From: Flavobacteriaceae bacterium
Lineage (GTDB): Bacteria; Bacteroidota; Bacteroidia; Flavobacteriales; Flavobacteriaceae
DNA length: 64,000 bases
Assembly: GCA_031277535.1 (NCBI GenBank)
Contig: JAITMD010000021.1
Coordinates: 273,167-337,166 of the forward strand
Direction of reading: 5' to 3'
Below, one piece after another: positions 16,612-23,989 of this stretch. Numbering within the stretch: the first letter of the stretch is position 1; each line of letters begins with the position of its first letter. The notes under the pieces were generated by a model that was not told the origin of the DNA, did no database searches, and saw only the letters and a list, made by a program, of their open reading frames with translations. The translations under genes and the position numbers were made by a program.

Positions 16612-17898
16612 ATGGTAAAGTCAATAAAAAAAATAGTATGCCCACAATGTGGAAGCAATAAAGTACAAGAACAAAAAGATGATTATTATTTTTGTGAAAG
16701 CTGTTGTACAAAATTCTTTTTGGATACAGATGATGTTACAATTACACATAAGGTTGATGTTGTAAAACCAATTGCATCAGGAGGTGAGAAGGAGTGGCAC
16801 GCACTAAAGAAATATGTGATAGGTTTTGTAGGAGTTGTAATAGCTATTGTAGTACTGTATCAAGTTTTTTCTTCTTTTAAGCAAGAAGGAAAACCGAAAC
16901 CAATACCAATACAAGAAACTCCTCAGAAAGAACTGGTTGAAGAAAAGAAAGATGTCGGACAAAATAAGGTTAGTTTAAGTAAAGGAGAATTGATTCCTCT
17001 TTCTGATGGTAAAATAATAAGTGTTCAATATGGAATTGTAACAAAGAAAGATTTTCATAAGCTTTATGTGGTACTTACAGATGTGTTGACAAATGAGATA
17101 GTAAGCCAAAAGTATGTTGACTTTGACTTGTCTTTAATGACAAATGGATTTAGGAGAAAAGGGTTTAATCTTATTAGAACAAATGATAATGATTTGTATT
17201 TATTGATTAGTGAAAAGTATTTATTGTGGTTTAATCCCTCTACACTGGAATTCAATTATTTGGATGAGGTTTATTTTTCAAAACACAAAGAGTTTAGAGA
17301 TGGTATTTATCAAATGGTTTATGATGACTCAACGGAATCATTTGAGGTTAAATTAAATACAGGAAAGGAATATGTTTATTTTCAAAGGATAGATAAGGTA
17401 TATACAACGGATAATTTTTATGAGGTTTTTAGAACAAAGTTGCCTAATGGAAAATTAATTAAAACGTATGATTTTGAGCGATGGTCTGAAGAGGGAAGTA
17501 AATTGATGCAATATACATATTTACATCAAGTAGGATACCCTATGAATAGATTGAGTTATCCATGGCAAAATGGACGATTGAAAAGTACGAAAGATTTTAC
17601 TCCTCAAATGCTGTATATGGAAGGAGTGATGGTAGGGCATGATCAAGAAGGACTAATCATTTTAAGAAAATATACAATAGATCCAGAAGAGACATATACT
17701 TTACAAAAAATAGCGTTGAAAGATAAAAGTTTGTTGTGGAGTAAAAAAACGGAATGGAATAAGGTGAAAAGTGCATTTCAAATAAAAGAATTGTTTTTTA
17801 TAGAGTTGAATCAAAGATTCTTTTTAATACTAAATGGAGAAGGAAAAGAGATCGCTAAATTTGATGAATATGGGCTTCGAAAAGAAATAGCGTTATAA
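16612..17898 (+). CDS. Zinc-ribbon / single-TM / large C-terminal domain protein, array member 4
   Basis: At 428 residues this is the shortest of the long paralogs. It begins MVKSIKKIVCPQCGS with cysteines at 10, 13, 28 and 31 plus an extra Cys at 32. TM is at about residues 68-86. A Lys/Glu/Pro-rich linker (about 90-115) joins it to the C-terminal domain. This domain keeps KDFTPQMLYMEG and ETYTLQKIALKDKSLLWSKKTEW but is the most divergent copy. It ends the closely spaced run of members 2 to 4, and a 154-base gap with a promoter-like sequence follows. Confidence 0.82.
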   Translation: MVKSIKKIVCPQCGSNKVQEQKDDYYFCESCCTKFFLDTDDVTITHKVDVVKPIASGGEKEWHALKKYVIGFVGVVIAIVVLYQVFSSFKQEGKPKPIPIQETPQKELVEEKKDVGQNKVSLSKGELIPLSDGKIISVQYGIVTKKDFHKLYVVLTDVLTNEIVSQKYVDFDLSLMTNGFRRKGFNLIRTNDNDLYLLISEKYLLWFNPSTLEFNYLDEVYFSKHKEFRDGIYQMVYDDSTESFEVKLNTGKEYVYFQRIDKVYTTDNFYEVFRTKLPNGKLIKTYDFERWSEEGSKLMQYTYLHQVGYPMNRLSYPWQNGRLKSTKDFTPQMLYMEGVMVGHDQEGLIILRKYTIDPEETYTLQKIALKDKSLLWSKKTEWNKVKSAFQIKELFFIELNQRFFLILNGEGKEIAKFDEYGLRKEIAL

Positions 17899-17990
17899 AG
17901 AATAGAGACCAAATAAAATAGAGTGTATAGGGATTGTTGTATCTTACTATGACTTTAGTTTAGATTTCGTATTAGTTAGTCACTTATTCT

Positions 17991-18018
17991 TTGTTTAAAA
18001 AAGATACAAGTATATTTG
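17991..18018 (+). promoter_or_regulatory. Promoter upstream of array member 5
   Basis: TTG (17991-17993), 17 bases, then TATATTTG (18011-18018) matches the Bacteroidota -33/-7 layout. The ATG at 18053 lies 34 bases after the -7 box. This would allow member 5 and the SPFH-YihY genes to be expressed separately from members 2 to 4. Confidence 0.55.
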
Positions 18019-18052
18019 TTACATATATAATTGCTGAAGGTTAGATTAAATA

Positions 18053-19441
18053 ATGGCAAAAACAATAAAAAAAATCGTTTGTCCACAATGTGGAAGTAAT
18101 AAAGTAAATGAAGTAAAAACAGATTATTACTTATGTGAGAGCTGTAAGACAAATTTCTTTTTGGATACAGATGATATTACGATTAATCACAACATAAGAA
18201 ATACGAGATCAAATAAAGAGCACTTGAGTATAGAGCAATCTAAAAAAGTAGCTAAGATTATAAGTGTTTTTGGAGGTGTTTTTATTTTGTACTTAATAGG
18301 ATCTTCTTTATTAGGGGGTAAAGACAAGGTGGCAGAAAATAGCTCAGTAGAGAAAAATACAACTGTTACACCTTCAGAAGATAAGGGTAGAACAATTAGT
18401 CCAGATTACAAGTTGGGAGCATTGGTTCAGTTAAAAGATGATACAGCGGTATTGGTTAGTGTAATTACTTTTAGAGATGTGTTTGCCAATGGAGATGGAC
18501 AACAATTATATGTGGTACAGTATGATCCATTAACAGGTAAAGAAATTAGTAAAACAAAACAGAAGGTAGACTTAAGTATAAAAGGAGCTGGAAGAGGGGG
18601 AGGATCACCTATACAGTTATTTAATGATGCGGATAATGAATTGTATTTGATTATTAATAATTATTTCTTGTATAGATTTGATAAAAGTCAAAAGAAGTTT
18701 GTTGTAGTTGATCATAAATTCTTTGATCCATATCAGGAGTTTAGCGATGGAGTAGCTGCTTTAGAATATCAAGAATACTCTAATACATTGATTGTTTTGA
18801 CCAATATGGGAAAGAAATATGCTTTTTATCCAGATATAAAAAAGGTGTTTCCATATGATAAAAGTTCAAATGTTTATAGCTTACCTTTAACAGAACCGGT
18901 TATTGAAACAAAATATACATTTTCAGATGAAAGTCGTGATTTTCCAGATGAAAGTATACAGTTGATAACTTATCAAATGAAGGTTCAGAAAGGGTATCCT
19001 CAAAAGGATGTGACTTTTGAATGGGGGAAAGATTTTGGAGGTTCAGGGATTTTTACAGATCGCTCACCGTATAAAAAAAGATTGATTACGGATTATCAGT
19101 TGGAAAAAGGAAGAGTAACTTCTTATAAGGATTTTACACCAGGCAGAAATTATGTAAAAGGAGGAAAGGTGTTAGGTCAAGATGATGAAGGAGTTATTAT
19201 TGCAATAAAGATGTCTATTGCAACTAATGAAACATATACAATTCAAAAGTTGAAAAGAACAGATGGCAGTATTTTGTGGTCTAAAAAGGTAGATTGGGAT
19301 AGTGTGAAAACTGTAAATACCGTAGGTAATTTGATGTTGCTTTTTGTTGATTCTTATAATGCAGTATTGATGAATATGAAAGGAGAGGTTGTTTCAACAG
19401 TAGATTTGAATGGGATAAGAATAGAAGCTACGTCTATTTAA
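18053..19441 (+). CDS. Zinc-ribbon / single-TM / large C-terminal domain protein, array member 5
   Basis: This 462-residue paralog starts with MAKTIKKIVCPQCGS, cysteines at 10, 13, 28 and 31, FFLDTDDITINH, and TM at about residues 68-86. The outer domain keeps YKDFTPGRNYVKGGKVLGQDDEG, GVIIAIKMS, ETYTIQKLKRTDGSILWSKK and VDW. Its end, MNMKGEVVSTVDLNG, is close to that of member 3 (MNMKGEQVATIVMEF). It has its own candidate promoter and lies 55 bases before the SPFH gene, so it is the array member most likely to be made together with the SPFH protein. Confidence 0.82.
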   Translation: MAKTIKKIVCPQCGSNKVNEVKTDYYLCESCKTNFFLDTDDITINHNIRNTRSNKEHLSIEQSKKVAKIISVFGGVFILYLIGSSLLGGKDKVAENSSVEKNTTVTPSEDKGRTISPDYKLGALVQLKDDTAVLVSVITFRDVFANGDGQQLYVVQYDPLTGKEISKTKQKVDLSIKGAGRGGGSPIQLFNDADNELYLIINNYFLYRFDKSQKKFVVVDHKFFDPYQEFSDGVAALEYQEYSNTLIVLTNMGKKYAFYPDIKKVFPYDKSSNVYSLPLTEPVIETKYTFSDESRDFPDESIQLITYQMKVQKGYPQKDVTFEWGKDFGGSGIFTDRSPYKKRLITDYQLEKGRVTSYKDFTPGRNYVKGGKVLGQDDEGVIIAIKMSIATNETYTIQKLKRTDGSILWSKKVDWDSVKTVNTVGNLMLLFVDSYNAVLMNMKGEVVSTVDLNGIRIEATSI

Positions 19442-19496
19442 AAAAAGAAAATTGTAATAAAAGGAATAGAAATTCCTTTGACTAAATAAAAATGCT

Positions 19497-20498
19497 ATGG
19501 GATTATTCGGTTTTTTTAAAAAACAATTAGCAACAGTAATTGAGTGGAATGATTCTCAAAAAAATGTTGTTTGGTATTTGTTCCCGTCTAAAACAGATGA
19601 GGTAAAAAATGCTTCAAAATTAATTGTTGCACCTGGTCAAGGGTGTGTGTTAGTGTATGAAGGACAGATAAAAGATGTTTTGTTGACAGAAGGTGTTTAT
19701 AGTTTGGAAACGGACAACCATCCTTTTATAACAACCTTATTGAATATGCGTCAACTTTTTGAGAGTGAACATAAGTTGAAAATTTACTTCTTTCGTCAAG
19801 CTCAATTTGTAAACCAAGATTGGGGAACACCGTCTCAAATTAAATATGTGGATCCGGTATATCAAATGCCAGTTGCAATGGGAATTAATGGGAATTTTTC
19901 TTACCGAATTAGCAATATTGAATTTTTCTATAGAGATATTATAGGGAGTGCTAATTTTTTTAGTACAGAGAGTGTTAAGGATATTGTTGTTAATCGTTTT
20001 ATGGAGCAAATTACATCTTATTTGTCTTCACAAAAAATATCTTATCACGATATAGATGCTAATTTAAGTTCAATATCAGCGATATTGAAAGGAGATTTAA
20101 ATGCGATTTTTGTGACTTTAGGATTAGAATTGACTGATTTTAGAATTACAGGTACAATGTTTGATTCTGGAACATTAAGTCGAATTAATAAGGTAGCAGA
20201 TTTAAGTTCTGATGCTAAAGCAGCAGAAGTTGCAGGATTGACTTATGTGGAGTTGGAAAAATTAAAAGCTTTGAGAGATGCGGCAAGAAATGAAGGAGGA
20301 TTGGCAGGCGCAGGACTTCAAATCGGAACAGGTTTAGAATTGGGAAAACAATTTGCAGAACAAACAGAGAAAGTAATTAATTCTGGAAGTGATGATGCAA
20401 TCGAGAGATTGAGAAAACTGAATCTTTTGCTACAAGAAGGAATTATAACACAAGAGGATTTTGAGGTAAAAAAACAAGAACTATTAAAACATTTGTAA
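19497..20498 (+). CDS. SPFH-domain protein with C-terminal SHOCT-like motif (YdjI / 'virion core protein' type)
   Basis: This 333-residue cytoplasmic membrane-associated protein belongs to the SPFH group related to Bacillus YdjI. It begins MGLFGFFKKQLATVIEW and contains LIVAPGQGCVLVYEGQI at the core, followed by a predicted helical region and a Gly-rich stretch at about 260-275. The last 30 residues, from ERLRKLNLLLQEGIITQEDF on, read as a SHOCT oligomerization motif. In Bacillus, YdjI works with the zinc-ribbon membrane protein YdjG and with YdjH to recruit PspA to the membrane. Here it follows the zinc-ribbon array and precedes two membrane protein genes, with a one-base gap to the next. 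Confidence 0.82.
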   Translation: MGLFGFFKKQLATVIEWNDSQKNVVWYLFPSKTDEVKNASKLIVAPGQGCVLVYEGQIKDVLLTEGVYSLETDNHPFITTLLNMRQLFESEHKLKIYFFRQAQFVNQDWGTPSQIKYVDPVYQMPVAMGINGNFSYRISNIEFFYRDIIGSANFFSTESVKDIVVNRFMEQITSYLSSQKISYHDIDANLSSISAILKGDLNAIFVTLGLELTDFRITGTMFDSGTLSRINKVADLSSDAKAAEVAGLTYVELEKLKALRDAARNEGGLAGAGLQIGTGLELGKQFAEQTEKVINSGSDDAIERLRKLNLLLQEGIITQEDFEVKKQELLKHL

Positions 20499-20499
20499 G

Positions 20500-20745
20500 A
20501 TGAAGTATTTAGTAGGAACTATTTTGATAGCATTAGTCTTGTTGACTATATGTTATTTTATATTAGGAATTTGGGGGATTTCTTTGTTTGATGCAGCTTA
20601 TTTGAATTATACATACCAAACAATAGGTTTAGTATTAGTTGCAGCAATCGTACTTATGGTTTTAGGAAGTTACTTTTTTAGAGCACCACATAAGAATTAT
20701 GATACAACTAAAGGAAATGTAGCTCACCCAAAGAAAGAACAATAG
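20500..20745 (+). CDS. Small two-TM membrane protein
   Basis: I do not recognise this 81-residue protein. It has two hydrophobic segments at about residues 4-28 and 39-63 and a polar C-terminal tail rich in Lys and His. It starts one base after the SPFH stop and ends 6 bases before the YihY-like ATG, so the three genes are almost certainly one operon. A role with the SPFH protein in the membrane is likely from position only. Confidence 0.72.
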   Translation: MKYLVGTILIALVLLTICYFILGIWGISLFDAAYLNYTYQTIGLVLVAAIVLMVLGSYFFRAPHKNYDTTKGNVAHPKKEQ

Positions 20746-20751
20746 AAGAAA

Positions 20752-21651
20752 ATGTCACAAGAAATAGAAGAAAAATTAGAGAGAATACCAGTATTAGGTA
20801 AGATTGCACACTTTGCAAAGGGTATTCGCTTTTCTATGCTTGAAGGATACTCTTTGTATGATTTAATAGAGCTTTATGTTCTTGGTATTATCAAAGGAGC
20901 ATTTTCTTATCGAGCAGGATCTATTGCTTTTAGTTTCTTTATGGCTTTGTTTCCCTTTGCTTTATTTATCTTAAACTTAATTCCATATATTCCTTTAGAT
21001 AATTTCCAGGTGGACTTTATGCAGTTTATTGAAAATTCTGTGCCACCAACAACTTTTGGAGCAGTAGAATCGATTTTGTTGGATATTATGAACAACAGTT
21101 ATCGCTCTTTACTTTCTTCTGGTTTTATATTATCTATTTTTTTAATGACAAATGGAGTATTTGCAATTATAGGAGGATTTGAATCGTCGTATCATATTAG
21201 TATATCGCGCAATTTGGTGAGACAGTACTTAGTAGCTTTAGCGCTTTCGTTAATATTGGCTTTTCTGGTTATATTTTCTGTAGCCTTATACGTTGTTTTG
21301 GAAGTAGTAATGTATAAGTTTAACGTTAATCACTATTTGATTCAAGCTTCACGTAGTTTGTTTTTATTATTTGTAGTGTTATTAACCACCTCTATTCTAT
21401 ATAAATTCGGGGCAGTAGAAACTAAACGTATGTCTTTTATTTCTGTAGGCTCTGTATTTACTACCATTTTGTATGTATTGACTTCATATATCTTTGGAGT
21501 ATATGTTTTGCGTTTTGCGAGATATAATGAATTATACGGGTCTATAGGAACATTATTAGTAGTGATGTTTTATTTATGGATTAACTGTATGATTTTATTG
21601 TTGGGATTTGAATTAAATTTGGCAATTAGTAAGCTTAAAAGCAAAAAATAG
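20752..21651 (+). CDS. YihY/BrkB-family inner membrane protein
   Basis: This 299-residue multi-pass membrane protein is of the YihY/virulence factor BrkB family (formerly mislabelled RNase BN). It has a cytoplasmic N-terminus of about 45 residues, then about six TM segments. AGSIAFSFFMALFPFALF is the typical first TM, and GSIGTLLVVMFYLWINCMIL lies near the C-terminus. ELNLAISK closes the family domain. The biochemical role is unknown. It ends the operon with the SPFH protein. The next gene has its own -7 box, two bases beyond this stop. Confidence 0.88.
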   Translation: MSQEIEEKLERIPVLGKIAHFAKGIRFSMLEGYSLYDLIELYVLGIIKGAFSYRAGSIAFSFFMALFPFALFILNLIPYIPLDNFQVDFMQFIENSVPPTTFGAVESILLDIMNNSYRSLLSSGFILSIFLMTNGVFAIIGGFESSYHISISRNLVRQYLVALALSLILAFLVIFSVALYVVLEVVMYKFNVNHYLIQASRSLFLLFVVLLTTSILYKFGAVETKRMSFISVGSVFTTILYVLTSYIFGVYVLRFARYNELYGSIGTLLVVMFYLWINCMILLLGFELNLAISKLKSKK

Positions 21652-21652
21652 T

Positions 21653-21660
21653 TATATTTG
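21653..21660 (+). promoter_or_regulatory. -7 box (TATATTTG) of the DUF2147 gene
   Basis: TATATTTG lies directly after the YihY-like stop and 32 bases before the ATG at 21693, making the DUF2147 gene a separate unit. Confidence 0.5.
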
Positions 21661-21692
21661 GGTAGTAAATATTAACCTAAACGTAGAAAATT

Positions 21693-22118
21693 ATGAAGAA
21701 TTGTTTTTTAGCTATGTGTATATTTGTTCTTACAACATGTACCATAAATGCACAAAGTATAGTTGGAAAATGGAAGACTATAGATGATAGTACAGGTAAG
21801 GAGAAATCTATTGTTGAGATTTTTGAGAAAGAAGGAGTGTACTTTGGAAAGGTTAAAAAGTTGATAAATCCTTCTACTCCAAATCCGAAGTGTGATAATT
21901 GTACAGGAGATCAAAAAGGGAAACCTATTGAAGGAATGATTATTATTAAAGGATTGACAAAAAAAGGGGAGGAATATACAGGAGGAAAAATCACTGATCC
22001 ACAAAGTGGAAAAGAATACAAATGTACAATTACATTGGATGGAAAGAAATTGAATGTGAGAGGATATGTAGGTTTTTCTTTGATAGGAAGAACGCAAACT
22101 TGGTTAAAGGCAGAATAA
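21693..22118 (+). CDS. DUF2147 family exported protein
   Basis: This 141-residue protein has a signal peptide of about 20 residues ending near INAQS. The mature part is a DUF2147 beta-barrel domain: SIVGKWKTIDDSTGKEKSIV at its start, a CxxC pair in PKCDNCTGDQKGKP, GGKITDPQSGKEYKC and a C-terminal GRTQTW. The family is common in proteobacteria and Bacteroidota and is periplasmic, with no firm function. A strong terminator follows. Confidence 0.87.
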   Translation: MKNCFLAMCIFVLTTCTINAQSIVGKWKTIDDSTGKEKSIVEIFEKEGVYFGKVKKLINPSTPNPKCDNCTGDQKGKPIEGMIIIKGLTKKGEEYTGGKITDPQSGKEYKCTITLDGKKLNVRGYVGFSLIGRTQTWLKAE

Positions 22119-22130
22119 AAGAATTATATC

Positions 22131-22174
22131 ACAAACAAAGCCTCAATAAGAACACTTATTGAGGCTTTGTTTGT
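22131..22174 (+). terminator. Terminator after the DUF2147 gene
   Basis: A 20-base perfect stem joins ACAAACAAAGCCTCAATAAG (22131-22150) to its complement at 22155-22174, with a 4-base loop. Confidence 0.88.
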
Positions 22175-22497
22175 AGAAAGAAATTAAATGTGATAGACTT
22201 TAAGGGTTTACATGTTGTTTCTTCTTAAGTATAGTTGAAAATTTTATTGTGGTATGATTTTGGAGATAAGATAAATACATAAACTATTATTAACTTTTGT
22301 TAATAGGTCTATTGTTTTCTGAATACTTTTTCTGAATAGAGCCAATATTGTTGTGAAGTATAATGAGAAAGTTGTTTTTTGAAAAGATTAATTCAATAAA
22401 ACCTGTTTAGCGAGCCGTTTTATTGGAAAAATAACATACGTAATTTGCCTAAGAGGTTCAGAAAAACTATATTCGCTATTATTTATTTAACAACAAA
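22175..22497 (+). promoter_or_regulatory. Long nhaA upstream region with promoter and small repeats
   Basis: This 323-base stretch has no gene. A promoter candidate is TTTG (22444-22447), 20 bases, TATATTCG (22468-22475), with the ATG at 22498. Further upstream are a 7-4-7 inverted repeat TATTAAC-TTTT-GTTAATA (22288-22305) and two copies of TTTTCTGAATA at 22315-22325 and 22328-22338. These could be operators for a salt or pH regulator, but that is inference. Confidence 0.45.
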
Positions 22498-23853
22498 ATG
22501 GAAGATCAAATTAGAGAAACACCTGCTGACAAGTGGATTTCAAATCCAATGAGTAGATTTATGAGTAAATCTACGTCTGGTGGGGTAGTATTATTTTTAG
22601 CTGCTGTATTTGCTATTTTTATGGCTAATTCACAATGGGCAGATGCTTACATGAGTTTTTGGGATGATAATCATATCGGGTTCTCATTTAATGATAATGT
22701 TTTAAATCACTCTTTAAAACACTGGGTTAACGATGGTCTGATGGCAATCTTTTTCTTTGTTGTAGGATTAGAGTTAAAACGAGAATTAAGTACAGGGGAG
22801 TTATCATCACCTAAAAAAGCAATGTTACCTATTATTGCTGCTATAGGAGGGATGGTTGTACCTGCTTTAATATATACTCTATTTAACGGAGGTACAGATG
22901 CTGCTCATGGTTGGGGAATCCCAATGGCAACAGATATAGCTTTTGCATTAGGTGTATTATTTTTATTAGGGGACAAAGTACCAACGTCTTTAAAAGTGTT
23001 TTTGACAGCTTTGGCAATTGCTGACGATTTAGGAGCTGTAATGGTTATTGCTATATTCTATACGAGTGATCTATCTATGCTAAACTTAGGAATGGGATTA
23101 GGATTTTTTGGGTTATTAATTTTAGGTAATTTAATAGGGATTAGAAATACACTTTATTATGCTATTATTGGTATTGGTGGAGTGTGGTTGTGTTTCTTAT
23201 TGTCTGGAGTACACGCGACGATAGCTGCTGTATTAGCTGCATTTGCTATTCCAAGTACAGCTAAAGTACATGAGTCATATTTTGTAGCAAAATTAAATAA
23301 ACTAAAAGAAAGATTTAGTAGTATAGACCCAGATGATAAAATTCCTAATCTTACAGGAGAACAAATGGAGTGTGTACACGATATAAAAGATTTGGCATCA
23401 GATGCTTTACCAGCGTCTATTCGTTTAGAGCATAGCATGCATAACTTTGTGTCGTTCTTTGTGATGCCAGTATTTGCATTAGCTAACGCGGCTATTCCTA
23501 TTCATTTAGGAGATGGAGGATTAAGTGCAGTGACATTAGGTGTGGCATTTGGTTTATTAGTTGGTAAAGTGATAGGAGTAGCAGGATTAACAGGTTTATT
23601 AATTAAATTAAAAGTAGTGCCAATGCCTAAAGGGATGACTTATCTGAATCTATTAGGATTAGGATTTTTGGCAGCTATTGGATTTACAATGTCATTATTT
23701 GTTACTGAATTAGCATTTGATATTAAGCTTCATCCAGATTTTCCAGATCAGGCTAAATTAGGTATTTTAATTGCTTCTGGATTAGGAGGAATTATAGGAT
23801 ATATTTTATTGTTTATGTGTGGTAAGAAAACCGGTGTACAACAAGAAGTTTAA
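22498..23853 (+). CDS. nhaA: Na+/H+ antiporter NhaA
   Basis: This 451-residue inner-membrane antiporter exports Na+ in exchange for H+. It has about 12 TM segments. Key family motifs are LMAIFFFVVGLELKRELSTG, GWGIPMATDIAFALGVL and LTALAIADDLGAVMVIAIFY, which carries the paired Asp of the ion-binding site. A 70-residue cytoplasmic loop near 255-325 (KLKERFSSIDPDDKIPN) is longer than in E. coli NhaA (388 residues) but usual in some Bacteroidota. It is a single gene between two terminators. Confidence 0.95.
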   Translation: MEDQIRETPADKWISNPMSRFMSKSTSGGVVLFLAAVFAIFMANSQWADAYMSFWDDNHIGFSFNDNVLNHSLKHWVNDGLMAIFFFVVGLELKRELSTGELSSPKKAMLPIIAAIGGMVVPALIYTLFNGGTDAAHGWGIPMATDIAFALGVLFLLGDKVPTSLKVFLTALAIADDLGAVMVIAIFYTSDLSMLNLGMGLGFFGLLILGNLIGIRNTLYYAIIGIGGVWLCFLLSGVHATIAAVLAAFAIPSTAKVHESYFVAKLNKLKERFSSIDPDDKIPNLTGEQMECVHDIKDLASDALPASIRLEHSMHNFVSFFVMPVFALANAAIPIHLGDGGLSAVTLGVAFGLLVGKVIGVAGLTGLLIKLKVVPMPKGMTYLNLLGLGFLAAIGFTMSLFVTELAFDIKLHPDFPDQAKLGILIASGLGGIIGYILLFMCGKKTGVQQEV

Positions 23854-23876
23854 TTTTATAAGATTATAAGTTATTT

Positions 23877-23911
23877 GGCTCTGTGAGATTTAGTTTCACA
23901 GAGCCTTTTTT
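23877..23911 (+). terminator. Terminator of nhaA
   Basis: Arms GGCTCTGTGA (23877-23886) and TCACAGAGCC (23896-23905) are followed by a T-run to 23911. Confidence 0.9.
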
Positions 23912-23948
23912 ATTGGTTTAATTATAGTAAATGGTGTCTAACAAATAC

Positions 23949-23956
23949 TATATTTG
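23949..23956 (+). promoter_or_regulatory. -7 box (TATATTTG) of the ABC-F gene
   Basis: TATATTTG matches the consensus exactly. Its last three bases are the TTG that would be the start of a longer frame at 23954, which rules that start out and points to the ATG at 23990. Confidence 0.6.
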
Positions 23957-23989
23957 CAACTTAATTCAAAAACAGATACACAGAGTTAC

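Noticed and set aside
17899..18052. Possible second array relic between members 4 and 5
   Set aside because: I translated this gap and found no stretch similar to the array C-termini, in contrast to 13545-13696.
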